A stretch of 64,000 bases of DNA from Blasia pusilla (Eukaryota > Marchantiophyta > Marchantiopsida > Blasiales), in contig CM114272.1 of the NCBI GenBank assembly GCA_050084515.1, positions 31,806,001 through 31,870,000 on the forward strand. Direction: 5' to 3'. Each line of letters opens with the position of its first letter. Position 1 is the stretch's first letter. A program made the position numbers and the translations under genes. Positions 34,876 to 46,122 of the stretch are shown piece by piece. The notes below the pieces were generated by a model. It searched no databases, was not told the origin of the DNA, and saw only the letters and a program-made list of their open reading frames with translations.

Positions 34876-36071
34876 TGTTTTACAGTCGTTTTAATAAGTT
34901 CGATCCCCAAGAGGATCATTGTTTGATGAAAAGAGAGTTCGAAATTATAATTCTGTTGTAATAGTTGTATTTAAATGTGTGTGAGTTATATTCAATGCCT
35001 TATCAATATCTTCTGATCTTTCTTAGTATCAAAGGATCTTTTCTCGATTCTCTCTAGTGGAATTGATAGCAAGTTTAGGTAGATTTTCCTCTCGACATCA
35101 AGAAACCTCATAGAGATCTCAACACGAAAGCTGGCTTTTCCTACTTTCGGAACTCAATCCGTCTCGGCAGGCTACTCTCCGTCAAACTGATTTCCTACAA
35201 CTCAGGTTGATTATGTCACTGATGAGAAAGGTTCGCCTGATTCACTCTTCACTCTGCAGACCCAAGGAGAATACTCAGACATACGCATCGCACATCAGAA
35301 TGAATGAATGATTGCTTTACTACTCCATCAAGAACGAGAAAGCTTCAAAGTGTATACAAGCTCGAGAGGGTACTACTCTCTTGCTCGGACCATTCCTATA
35401 GCATAAGGACTTTGTAAGAGAATGATGATTATGGCTTCTGTCTTGCTTCTTAAATACTCACTGGAGTGGAAGTGATCCAAAGATTCGAAGTGTTCTTGAT
35501 GAAGCTAGTGTCTCTTCACTATTTCTAACTACCTAGATCTATGGTTCTCTTAGCTTTTCCTACGATCCCTGTGAATCTGCGGTACAAAATTTTCCTAACT
35601 ACCAATTTGATACAAAGGGTCGCGCCCCTTCCTAGTCTAACTGTTCTAACGTGCGTCGCTTGAAATCACAGTCGTTCTTAGCTTCGCTTCGCTGTACTTC
35701 ATGAGGACGAAGCACTTCATGCTTCTTTCTTATTTCAGGTGCTTCATGCTTCGCGCTTCGTACAAGAGCGAAGCACTTCTTTCTCTTCCTCTTCATGCTT
35801 CGTTCAGGAGCGAAGCACTTCATAAAAAGGTTCTTAACATTGCTTCGTTGTCTTTTCCAAGCTTCGCGTTGGATCTTTAGACTTCGTTATTGCATTTCCC
35901 TCTCCTCTAAGGCAAATCCTTGATCTTCCATCTCTCTGCCTTGTCCTAGGAGCTTCGTGATTACTCATTCTTCCCATATTAATATATAATAATCAAAATC
36001 AGAATGTATATACAAGTCTTCTTTGAATAAAAGATGCATTTCTTCAAAAGTACAAAATTGTGGGTATCACA
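34876..36071 (-). repeat. Solitary LTR of the TE1 family, inverted
   Basis: The reverse complement matches the TE1 LTR (4299-5460) over its whole length: it starts TGTGATACCCACAATTTTG (at 36071) and ends near GATCGAACTTATTAAAACG and GTAAAACA (34876). Next to the LTR start there is TACGTGTAG in place of a polypurine tract, and no primer-binding site is seen at the other side, so it is solitary or the rest has been lost. Flanking pentamers do not match, so no target duplication is visible. It includes an expanded GAAGC-rich section at 35660-35880. Confidence 0.8.
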
Positions 36072-39000
36072 TACGTGTAGTTCGAGAGTTAGCGAAACAT
36101 CATTTGTTGCACATGAATGCTTCAACCATTCAAGAAGACCGTCCAGTCATAGAGTCTTCTAATATGAACTTTCTTAGGATAATCTTATGAAGGATGTTGA
36201 GGAATCTGATAGTGTATAAATTTTCATATCCCACACTCCTTAAGAGATTGGGAGAGTACTAAAGATCATTAGAGAGTCATCTTGATGGACAACAAGAAGA
36301 TGGTCAATCCAAAAATTATCACCAAGAGAGCATGTTATTAAATGAAGAATACCATAAACACCTTCGGCCTCAATTCTCTTCCTAGGAATGAAAGTCCATT
36401 TCTTTTAGGAGAATCTATCCGTGAATCTAGTGAGTTCTCATCCCCACACCGCAAAATTATGGAAACTAGAGTAGCGCCCAAATCATCATTGCCTTTTCTT
36501 CCTCATATGAATAAAGCTCTTCCATTGACATGAAAATCTCTCTTCACCGACACAATGTGTCATTGAACTAAATCGCTTTGGTATTGCAACCATCTTTGAG
36601 CCATGCACGACTAGTGCATTGTCCAAAAGGACTCTACTTGTAGGACAAGCCATTTTGGACTACCTTTGGATCTTGTTTCAAGGATTTTGGGGAATCAAAA
36701 GGAAACAATAGATTGGAAGATTTGATGTGGAGAATCAAAGAGGATGGAACAAGTTGTGGAACAAACTATCTTCAAGTTGAGATGGCAAAAGTCAGACCTG
36801 ATCACGAGAAAATCATCTAAGATGTAAGGGGTAGGGATAGACAATTGTCAGAAATGTGGCAAGAATCCAAGAGTTGAAGAGGATAATGGCAAACATTATT
36901 GATGTTTGCGGAAAGATTAATTGATATCGTGACATTGTGACATTGAAGGGTATATTTATTTTAAGCATGGATGTAGTGGAGACGGATACCAATTTAGGAT
37001 TGGATTGGGACACAATTACTTTAGAGTTAGTTATAGTTAGGTTACTTGCTAGATTTGAAGTGAAGATGTTCATTGGATCTAAGGTATCTTGAGTTGATTG
37101 GATTGGTTCAACATTCTAGCCTTGGTATGTGTTTCTTATTTTTCATCTAGAATCACTGCTAGTGGGAATATGCATCCTAGTCCTTACAATGCGATTGCCA
37201 AATTTCATTCTTGGTAAGTTTATGATTATTTCCGTAGAAAATGGAAGATCTATGGTGGATGTGTCGAGGGAAATGTGGTGGATCCAAAAACATTGCACTA
37301 TGTACAACATGATATTCCATTATTGGATGGACTATCAAAGGCAGAGAGACTTTCAAGTGGATGTGGAAAATTAACTTCACATTCTATGCCTCATTGATGA
37401 ATGAAAGAAAACTTGGATCGATCTCTTCCTATCGGATAAAAGAATGATCATGCAATATCGATTCCAAGTTTAGCGTATCTCTGCTGAATATATATACAAC
37501 TACTTGCTGAAGGGAGGTAGTTTTACACAAATATAGAAGAAGAATTCGCCAAATATGGCGACAAAGTTGGGTTGGGTACTTGTAGTTGTATGTTTTATCT
37601 ATCTTAAGATTTTGAAATAGAGTATCTATCATCGTGTCAATTAGTGGAACCATTTGATTGGAGGAGTGCATTTATTGAACATGAACGTTGGGATGTACGT
37701 AGTATGTCCCTAGTGCTAGGTGATAGCCTAAATAGGACTTCAAGTTGTTCTTCATATGTAAGAAGGGAGAGAAATCAGTGAAAATTCTCTTAGTGCAAAT
37801 TTTTTGAAGCTTCACGGTCACAAACTTTTTGGAGAAGTTTAGTGACATGTTTTTTTTGTCAATAATTTAAGAAAATTCACCTCACTATTTCTTGTAAATC
37901 ATCCTTAAAGCCTCTTGTAAATCAAGATTCTTTGAATAATTAAACAACCATCTAGATGTTATAAAAGCAAGGGAAAACTTGCAATGGATATCCTAATGAT
38001 TTGATTTTGCCATCCCTCCCCAAAATAAATTTCGAACGCCCAAATTTTCATGGTTGCACAAAAGTGGACAAGTTCTTTCTTAGGATGAACATGGACGGAC
38101 AAGTCTAGATATGTCCACGGACATGGGTTCCAAGAGGTGGGACCCACACTTTTAGTCCATGATGGAAGGAAATGCAAGGACGAGAGGAGTAATGAGGGAG
38201 TGGAGCTGGAGGGAGGAAGAAATGGAGGAATATGGAACACAAAGGTAAATAAGGAGAATGAGAAAGAAGCAAAGATGGGGCCTATACAGACAAGTCCTTA
38301 TGTAAGACGGACATAACTCCACAACATGGACATGTCCACGGACACATACTTTGTCCTCATGCAACCTTGCAAATTTTTTATTTAAAAAAATTCATACCCA
38401 AAGAGAAAGGGAGTGTAGAGAGCATGGTGGAGGGAAGGTATTCCTCATCTTGCCAAGGAGCCATCTCAAATGTCAGCACCAAAGCCACAGTGCAACCATG
38501 ATTGTTATAATTATAATTATACAAGAGATATGTGTATGGAGCTTTTCCACAAGATTCGTCCATAGAGAGGACAAAGATGTTTTAGACATGGTGGATGGGC
38601 TCCACCATGTGCCAGAGTGGATGGAGGATGTACAATGCAACATTCCTCATATGGGTAGATCAATTAGATCAAGGGATTGCTACTACTATGATGATGTAAT
38701 CTGCAATCATTATTGAGGTAAGGGTATTCATTTTAATTTCATCCTTTCACATCATATTAGGATATGAGGATGGATTTAACCAATTTAGGATTTATGCGTA
38801 GTGCAACAAAGATTTAGGTATAGAAAAAGTTGATGTCTATTTTTTATTTTAACCAAAAATATGATATTGAGATGAAACTTGATATATTTATTGATCGGTA
38901 CCCTTATACGTGACCTTGTGCCCCTAGACTATGTTGACGGGAGTGGGTGCCTAGAGAGGTGTGGCGTAGGCTACTTGACTCCATGAGTATTGGGACTCAT

Positions 39001-39430
39001 ATGGAGATGGGCTACAAGCAAATGTGATGGTCGAGGGATGCTAGGATGAGGCATCAACACCCGTTGCAAGTACGGGTAATGATCAAGGGCTACATCAATG
39101 ATGGTGAAGGGTTGCATGGATGAGGGGACACATCTCTTGGCAAATAGGGCTAAGGTTGGATGGCAAGGTAAGGCGTTGGGCGTAGGCGTTCACGGTTGAC
39201 ACAATAGGGCAAGGTTTTGGCGTCAAGCATGGGTTGGCTCCAAGCGTTAATGCATAGTGCTAACGTGTGTCTTTTAGTGCATAGTGCTTTTTAACACAGA
39301 GTCTTCTAGATTAGCCTTGAAGGACGAAATTATGATTCCATCCCAAATCTAAAGGGGCTTTCCACTTTGGTTTAGACCTCTACTTTCATTGAAACTTTTT
39401 AAATTAAGGAGTTTCTCGAGGGCACTGAGG
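36072..39430. other. Unassigned AT-rich sequence
   Basis: Several frames of 60-120 codons on both strands show no known motif. At 38085-38350 a possible small inverted-repeat element is seen: ATGTCCACGGACAT at about 38113 and ATGTCCACGGACAC at about 38331, with GGACAAG-rich flanks. I could not define termini or a target duplication. Confidence 0.3.
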
Positions 39431-39435
39431 TGTAG

Positions 39436-40071
39436 ATGCGGGCTGCACACCACCCTCCGGGAGTATCAGACCCAATGATCTCCCATTGGCTATGGGAATG
39501 GTCCTTTTGGGACGCGCTACGTCTTCTCGTGAAGTCAATAATTGTGGGTCTACAAGCGGAACTCAAGAAGATTGAGCCAGTTCCAGAGGAAGCAAACCTA
39601 GAGGCTGCAAAAGATTTCGAAGGCTTGATGACATCAAAGATAAGCCAACCAAAAAACCCCCGCTTCTGGACGATGTTCAAGAATCACATCCTCCCTCAGG
39701 CAGATCTGGACAAAGAGAAAGACGCGGAACAACCGGATTTCTCAAAGAAGAAATGGGATCTTCAAGAGCAGGCGGCCGACAAAGAGCTGCCCAGCAGATG
39801 GTGTACATGTACCTCATCAATTATGTGAATGCAGATACCTGCCGCAAATTTCCAGAAGCCTGCAAATTATGGGCTTCTCCGCCTGATGGAGAGGGATTCT
39901 CCATGGAGAGATGGGATAGGGCATGTTCGAGTGGGAGGTATTGAGTTTTCCAATCTGGTTGGACTTCAACGCCCCGGAGGAGATGATAGACAAGAACCTG
40001 CGGGTGATGTATGACATAGTCGTCGCTAGCAAGGACGATATTCCAAACTTCGTGAATTCTGACAAATTTTG
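39436..40071 (+). pseudogene. Broken gene-like fragment of unknown function
   Basis: Three overlapping frames on the plus strand read like one protein: 39436-39800 with LLVKSIIVGLQAELKKIEPV and KNPRFWTMFKNHILPQADLD; 39770-39920 with MVYMYLINYVNADTCRKFPE and CKLWASPPDGEGFSMERWD; and 39923-40071 with MFEWEVLSFPIWLDFNAPEE and LRVMYDIVVASKDDIPNFVN, ending at TGA. The amino-acid style (charged, Trp/Tyr-rich, no stops in the useful frame) suggests real coding ancestry with two indels. No domain is recognised. It may be a host pseudogene or a captured gene fragment. Confidence 0.4.
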
Positions 40072-41687
40072 ACGAATTTTTGTGGGAGTAAGTTAAACTC
40101 AACTTACTCCCATAAAAAATTGCATAGGGAAAGAACTTGCGAGTTTTGAAGTGCACCTTAATAGTTTTGCACGAGGAAGCATTATTTCAACACGTTTATC
40201 AAGGGATGGATCTGGCGTGGCTAACACATCCAATGGTTTGGAGTGCGCCATCCAAAGTGGACGGACACCTAGGTAAGCTCTGCATTGAGGAAACTAAACA
40301 AGAGATATAGCCACCATCTCCAAAACAACCAAAACACGATATTTAAAATTAACCCCACTTGTAAAGACCGTAATGAGTAGCTTTACTTAATGTTAATATG
40401 TGAAGCCATTCTACTAATGACGGGGCTTTCCGCAACTTGAGGATGTCATCCACACATATCACAAGCCAACATAACAATGTTTTTCAAAGTACGTTGCACC
40501 AAATATACCAATTGCTTCATCATGCCAACATAATGAATTAACAAGTTAAAGACAGATGACTTAACACCACGTCCTTGTTGTTGCCATGCACCTTTCTACC
40601 ATGTAAGACAAGTTTGTGGTGTTTCAAAGATGTGGGTCTTGTCTCGGGCTGTATGCGAGCCCTCAAGCCCGCATGAGTGTTAGCGCCGGAGACAACGAAT
40701 TAGAGGGCGCGACGTGGGTCCAACTTGTTCACAATGCGGGCCCGACCAAAAAATGCCCGCCAGGCGTGATGGGCACTGGGCAAGCAAGGGTGGAATGCTA
40801 GATGTGCGCGGGCCTGGGTGCGGGCCGCACGTAACGCGGGATTTTTGAAATGGTCGGCGTCTCGGATTTTTCGTTCGCGTCCTTGGTTTTTGGCAGGGTC
40901 ATTGGAATCCTTGCGACCACATATTTTGGTCGCAAGATTCTTGCGTTGTCGTAGCCGACTGTGATCCCTTCCATGGGTGGTGGTTGTTTGAAAAAAAAAC
41001 CGGTTGTTTTTGTAGGTTTCCATTCATTTCATTCACTTGCTAGCGCTTAGTCCTTGAATGTGCTTTCTTGCGTTGCGGTGACAATTTCTTCGCTATGATT
41101 TCACTTAAGGGTACGCTGAGTCCTTGGGTTCCTTGAATGTGGTTTCTTGCATTGCCGTGACAGTGTTGTGGTGAGATTTTCAATTCATTTCTTTCTGTGT
41201 GAGTGTGGGATGGATAGAAGTGGCTTGCTTCTGAACGCTTGGACAAGATTTACCTTGCACATTCGTTAGGGGAGTAGCGTTTGGCTTCGTAGTAGGAGTG
41301 GAGAGCGACTGGCAAAAGTGGTAGCTTGCAATCACGGTATTTATTTTAGCTTGTCATCTTGTTTCAATTCCTACTCCTAAATAGCTCCGCAGGCTAAATT
41401 CTACTTGCATCCTTCCGTCCCATGGATTATCTTTATTCTACAATTCTATCCAAGTGCTCATGAAACGGTCGCGCAATTTTCCGTGTGCAGGGATTAGGCG
41501 TTGTAGGCAAGGAATTTTCCTTGCTAGGAAAATGAATTCTTGCACAAGAGCCAGAGAATTCTTATTTTCTCACGAAACAATTCCATCTACTGGACTAAAT
41601 CTAGAATGATTGCAAATGGAATTACCAAAATCCATTGGTGGATGACCTTATCTTGAGGAGACTAAAATTGATATTGCCACCTTTCTT
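40072..41687. other. Unassigned sequence with a short tandem duplication
   Basis: A unit containing CCTTGAATGTGCTTTCTTGC followed by GTTGCGGTGACA is present at about 41052-41085 and again at 41133-41165, about 80 bp apart. The stretch 40620-40860 is GC-rich. No gene seen. Confidence 0.35.
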
Positions 41688-41945
41688 ATGGCAAGATATT
41701 CCTCAAAGGACAGAAGGGGGATATCCTCAAACACACCATTACCCTTGTCGTATGCAGGAGGAACTTTTTGGATTCTTCGAGAGGGAGTGGGAGATGTTTC
41801 CAACATAGCAACACAAGAAACAGATGATGGTGAAGCCGATGCTGAGTTGGAGAAGATTGTTCTTCAGCGAGGGAAACGAGAGCTTGGAAGAGTTGGTGAG
41901 ACGTCTACATCGGTGTTACATATATCTGATGATGAATCAGATTAG
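41688..41945 (+). CDS. Small ORF with acidic C-terminus, unknown
   Basis: An 85-codon frame starting ATG encodes MARYSSKDRRG ... and ends in an acidic stretch (ETDDGEADAELEKIVLQ; VLHISDDESD). The acidic end resembles the tail of a transposase or nuclear protein in style only. It could be a last exon of something lost. No homology can be stated, and chance is a fair alternative. Confidence 0.2.
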   Translation: MARYSSKDRRGISSNTPLPLSYAGGTFWILREGVGDVSNIATQETDDGEADAELEKIVLQRGKRELGRVGETSTSVLHISDDESD

Positions 41946-43635
41946 ATAGGGTGATTTCATATATAAATTTTTGTAATGTATCTAAGTATGAGGTTCCTCT
42001 CAAAGCAATGAAAATGTGGGGTACCACTCATTTTTTGTAAGAAATACTTCAAAAAATTTCACTTTGGAGACTTATGAATCTGAGTAAGTTTTGAATGTTG
42101 TCCATGAAGTGAGTTGATGAAATCGATCAAAGTTTTCTCTAGCGTTCTAAGTCCTTGGATAAGGTGGAAGGTACAACGATTGAAATGTTTGTTTGATATA
42201 AATTTAATTATTGTGTTTATTCTATGAAATCTCCTTATCAAGTAGAAGGAGAAAACATTATAAAAAAAAGTTTGCATATTTTATAATGTTTTTTACTTCT
42301 ACTTATAAGGAGATTTCATAAATTATTTTAGAAAAATCATACTATTAAGGGCGTTAGACCTTGCTAAGAAGCTCCTCGTGAACTCCACGTGTGAAGCCTT
42401 CCGATACTCAATTATTGTTTAATTTTCCCTACACTAAGCTAAGAGTTGAATAGAAAGATGTTTCTTAAATAATTATTATTTTGTTTTGAGATAAAATTAA
42501 ATTAAAAAATAGAATCCCAAAAGAAAATTTACCTCTTTTTCATTATCAACTTAGTTTTTCATTTTATAATTTGAAATAATTATGTCAATATTTAGGAAAA
42601 AAACTAAAACTTTTAATTTCAAGTTAATTTTGGAAGGGAAATTACATTTTACTTTAGAAATATATAATTTAATCTCTTTTCAAGCTTTACTTATGAGGGA
42701 TTTTTTAAGAATATTTTGAGACAAACTCTGGATCAAAATGAGTGAATTGTTTTACTAATTGAGAAACTTTGAAGACCCCTATCAAATTTGTCCTTGAACT
42801 CGTGATTTTTCTTAAGTTTACCCTATACTGAGCAAAAAAAAAAGAATGGTAAGGCTTTCAAAATAATGAATTATTTATAATTAACTCAAATTCAAACATC
42901 TTCCCCGATATAATCTTCTAGAGTCTCTTTCATTTTTTTAATCTTTCCTCATTCAAAAATTTCAAATTATTTTTTCAAGGTCCATGCAAATGAAATTTAA
43001 AGTTTACTTTTGAGGGAAATTATTTTTTATTTTGGGAAAAAATGAAAAGGATAATAGGACACTGATGGGACAAGCATTATTCTTCAAAATAAAGGAAGAC
43101 ATATTATTATTATTTTATTTTTAACTTTCAATTTAGATTGGGGGGAGATTTAATCCCAATTCTGGGAAAAAAATCATCAAAATAAGTGATTTTCTTTTAT
43201 TTATTGAAAGACGGGGATTGGAAAAGGAATAAATTATTTTTAAAATTTTAATAAAGAAAAATCTATGAAAATTTGTCTTGAACCAAGTTAGATGTGAGGT
43301 TTTTCATTCCCAATCATTTCACCCAAAGTCACCCGGTGCATTGCACAAGCAAAACATAATTTGTAATGAATATCTTCGAAGTCTATTTTCTTTTTATTCC
43401 AAATGGGCTGATAGCCTGATATTGACATCAACGTTTGAACTAGGGGATTGATTTTATCATTCAAATATAAATTTATTTTTGATAATTTTGAATTTTGAAT
43501 TTCAAGAGAATTCATTTAATATTTGGTATCACACTCTTCCCTCCAAAATAACATTCACTTAGTAGATTCTCAACTATTATAATTAATAAAATTATTTTCT
43601 TTTTCCTTTCCCTAAATATCTCATGTGAATAAGGA
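41946..43635. other. AT-rich spacer with a long hairpin
   Basis: Apart from the hairpin listed separately, the stretch is very AT-rich with poly-A and poly-T runs and no supported gene. Confidence 0.4.
42221..42322. repeat. Long inverted repeat (hairpin), possible MITE relic
   Basis: TATGAAATCTCCTTATCAAG, then TAGAAGGAGAAAACATTATAAAA on the left, is mirrored by TTTTATAATGTTTTTTACTTC, then TACTTATAAGGAGATTTCATA on the right. Arms are about 40 bp with few mismatches around a short AAGTTTGCATA-like loop. A small foldback transposon or a random AT-rich hairpin are both possible. Confidence 0.6.
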
Positions 43636-43639
43636 ATCT

Positions 43640-44518
43640 CCCTTGCAAAGTTTCAAGTCCAATGCGGTTGTGACCTAAACCTCAAGATTTATTAACTCAT
43701 TTTTTGACCCACGCCCTTAAACCTCCAATGAAAATAGAGTCTTTACATTTGTCATCTTGTCCAAGTATGTGATCTTGAGTTGAAACTTGGTAGACATGAT
43801 CCCTTGGGTGCATGTGGCTTCATTGCAAAGTTTCAAGTCCAATGCAGTTGTGAACAAAACCTCAAAATTTATGAACTCATTTTTTGACCCACACTCTTAA
43901 ACCTCCAATGAAAATGGGGACTTTTGATTTTTCAACTTATCCAAGTATGTCATCTTGAACTAAAACTTGGTAGACATGATCCCTAGCGTGTGGGTAGCAC
44001 CCTTTCAAAGTTTCAAGTCCAATGGAGTTGGGACCAAAGCCTCAAAATTTATAAACTCATTTTTTGACCTGCTCCTTTAAACCTCCAATGATTATGGGGT
44101 CTTTACATTTTTCATCTTCTCCAAGTATGTGATCTTGAGTTTTGTTCACAACTCCATTGGACTTAAAACTTTGAAAGGGTGCTAAATACACCTTGGGGAT
44201 TGTGTCTACCAAGTTTCAACTCAAATAGGAGTTAATAAATTTTGAGGTTTTGGTCCCAACTTCATTGGACTTGAAACTTTTGGAGTTCTGACAAAAAACT
44301 CAATTTTATTTCTACTTATTCTTTGACCCGCGCCTTCAACCTCCAATGAAAATGGAGTCCTTCCATTTTTCATCTTGTTGAAGTATGTCATCTTGAAATG
44401 AAATTGGGTAGACATGATCCTCAGCGTGTATGTGGCTTCCTTGGAAAGTTTCAAGTCCAATGGAGTTGTGACCAAAACCTAAAAATTTATTAACTTCTTT
44501 TTTGACCCGCACCCTTAA
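43640..44518 (+). repeat. 180-bp satellite, left part
   Basis: The landmark ACCTCCAATG starts at 43721, 43901 and 44081, exactly 180 bp apart. Each unit contains AAAGTTTCAAGTCCAATG, AACTCATTTTTTGACCC, CATCTTGTCCAAGTATGT and GAAACTTGGTAGACATGATC. From about 44138 to 44285 a partial unit is in reverse orientation, then forward units resume until element B interrupts the array at 44518. The array continues at 52081. Confidence 0.9.
44515..44518. repeat. Target-site duplication TTAA, left copy (element B)
   Basis: TTAA ends the left satellite segment, where the uninterrupted satellite reads CCCTTAAACCTCC. The same TTAA restarts the satellite at 52081-52084. This defines both ends of B. Confidence 0.75.
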
Positions 44519-45134
44519 TGTCGTGCGCATACATATTGATATACAACATACATCGCTGGTCACATCTACACCACACAACACCGATCTTCCCCACACACGG
44601 GTTGGTCCACACATATACAGAAATCAACTCATACATATACATGGAGATCACAAAAAAAAACCAAAGAGTAGTAAAAACGGCACACCCGGCCTAAAACTCC
44701 ACTCCTCAATCTACATCGGCATATCAGGCCTCGTCCACCCTGTGCTATCAAGGAATCTGGACGCTAGCACCTTAATCCTATCTCACACACATACAAGAGA
44801 GGTCCTCCAACGACCCAACATGAGAAAGATGGCTTAGGAAAGCCATCTTCCTCTCTTATATAGGGTTGGGAAGAGCCAAAAGGCTCTTCCCCTAAAAATA
44901 GTCCTCCCCTTGGTAACCTGCGCACACAGGTTACCAGGGGCGGGTGACCTGGTCAACAAGTCACCCGACTGTGAAAGACCTCAACATGAAAGTTGTGAGA
45001 AACGACGTTCCTAAATCAATGGACCTATCCTTAACCTCATCCGACATCGTAGGACAAAGTTACACTCAAGATAGTCCGCTGGCTCCTATGCCCTATCCAC
45101 AATAGATCTCGGCCTATCCGCTACTCAGATGTGA
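44519..45134 (-). repeat. Element B LTR, left (3' LTR in gene orientation)
   Basis: 44665-45133 aligns with 51613-52079 (right LTR) almost base for base, including a TATA box and several hairpins. The outer 146 bp (44519-44664) has no counterpart in the right LTR but is repeated at 45138-45252, just inside this LTR. The minus-strand TATA box TATATAAG is at 44862-44855. Confidence 0.8.
44826..44967. repeat. Four inverted repeats around the element B LTR promoter
   Basis: AAGATGGCTT/AAGCCATCTT (about 44827-44850), GGGAAGAGCC/GGCTCTTCCC (44868-44891, 4-base loop), GGTAACCTG/CAGGTTACC (44912-44935) and CGGGTGAC/GTCACCCG (44941-44967) lie in a row, with the TATA box between the first two. The right LTR has the same four, each with at most a few changes. 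Confidence 0.8.
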
Positions 45135-45137
45135 CCG

Positions 45138-45252
45138 CTACACAACATACATCGTTGGTCACATCTACACCACACAACACCAATCTTCCCCACACACGGG
45201 TCGATCCACACATACATCGCTGATCCTCATGCATATACATGGAGATCACACA
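45138..45252. repeat. 115-bp direct repeat of the outer left LTR sequence
   Basis: ACAACATACATCGTTGGTCA and CATCTACACCACACAACACC, continuing through CTTCCCCACACACGGGT and ATATACATGGAGATCACA, match 44540-44652. Next to it on the inner side the minus strand has AGGGGGGCAAT, a possible polypurine tract. This suggests a tandem or recombined LTR end. Confidence 0.7.
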
Positions 45253-45329
45253 ATTGCCCCCCTAGCTGGCAGTTGAATCCCCCAACTTCAGATAGAAAAT
45301 ATCACATCTCTGTGACATGACCTACTACC

Positions 45330-45557
45330 CTATATACATCTTGGACACATTCATTGTCCCGTGGAAACCACATCAAGAGGGGGGGTTGGACATGACATAT
45401 GCCATCCTCGAGAACAACCATCACATACCAACATGGTGGCTGCACCCCTCGCAGATCTGCACAATATACACCTCAAGCCTGCAGGTACCACTGCCAAGCT
45501 CGGATCCACTGTCCCGTCTACGTTCAAAAGATGACATGGCGCACAAGATCCTTCCAA
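45330..45557 (-). pseudogene. PHD finger at the C-terminus of element B integrase
   Basis: The minus strand encodes a full C4HC3 PHD finger: C-I-L-C (45470-45459), then MLVCDGCSRGWHMSC and, after PTPPLDVV, M-C-P-R-C (45347-45336). Spacing is C-x2-C-x11-C-x2-C-x4-H-x2-C-x14-C-x2-C, which fits the family. The conserved Trp two residues before the seventh Cys is a TGA stop (45353-45351), consistent with TGG to TGA. It follows the integrase tail with a VDGTVDPSLAVVPAGLR linker and one frame shift. PHD fingers bind histone H3 tails, often the K4 state, so the domain may steer integration to particular chromatin, the role chromodomains play in other gypsy elements (inference). Confidence 0.85.
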
Positions 45558-46122
45558 ACCATATCATCCTGTTGCTCCAACATGAGGACTCCGGTCGGTA
45601 ATACCTCGCGCACACGTAGGATCGTGCGCCCTACAATGACATCTAGCGTCATGGGTGCCGCCTGCTGTAAATACACGTAATCTCCAGGATGAAACCTCCT
45701 AATCCCTAGACGATAACCTCCTCCACAAATGGTCGCGTACCTCAATGTATCTCTATGCTGAGCAATAGCTAAGTTCTCAAAGGCCATAGGCATAACTCTA
45801 CGAAAAACCTCCGCCCTCTGAGAACATGCTTGTACCCACACATCTGGATCATCAAGATCTAATACCTGCGCCATGTCATGTCAAATGGTTGCAGGTAAAT
45901 TTGGCTCTCTCCCAAAGAGCAAAAATTACGGTGAAAATGACGTCAAGGATGCCTGCCGACTAAAGCGATAACCCATAGCCAACCATGGAAACTGTAGGTC
46001 CTATTTCCTCAATTGTCCTCGTTGTAAGCCATACTTGTGCAATCCTCTCTTCACCGTCTATACCACTCTCTCCGCCAACCCATCCGCCTCAGGATGATCT
46101 TTGGACGTGGTGCGGTGATCGA
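45524..46122 (-). pseudogene. Element B integrase, C-terminal part only
   Basis: After the deletion junction near 46120 the minus strand reads DHPEADGLAERVV with the core catalytic Glu, then TVKRGLHKYGLQRGQL, PWLAMGYRFSRQASLTSFSP and LFGREPNLPATI, followed by the open frame 45874-45524 with MAQVLDLDDPDVWVQACSQR and the C-terminal module FHPGDYVYLQQ ... GRTILRVREVLP. The HHCC zinc domain and both catalytic Asp are deleted. Stops at positions where relatives have Gln (CAG) and Trp (TGG) are seen. Non-functional. Confidence 0.8.

Noticed and set aside
35632-35823. Minus-strand ORF of 63 codons rich in Lys/Arg and HEV
   Set aside because: It is a translation of the GAAGC-rich part of the LTR, a repeat artefact.
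38085-38350. Inverted ATGTCCACGGACAT words as the ends of a MITE
   Set aside because: The word is itself palindromic, the flanks align poorly in inverted orientation and no target duplication was found.
41688-41945. Acidic small ORF as the C-terminus of a hAT transposase
   Set aside because: It resembles the acidic tail at 53.1 kb only in composition; no dimerisation region precedes it.
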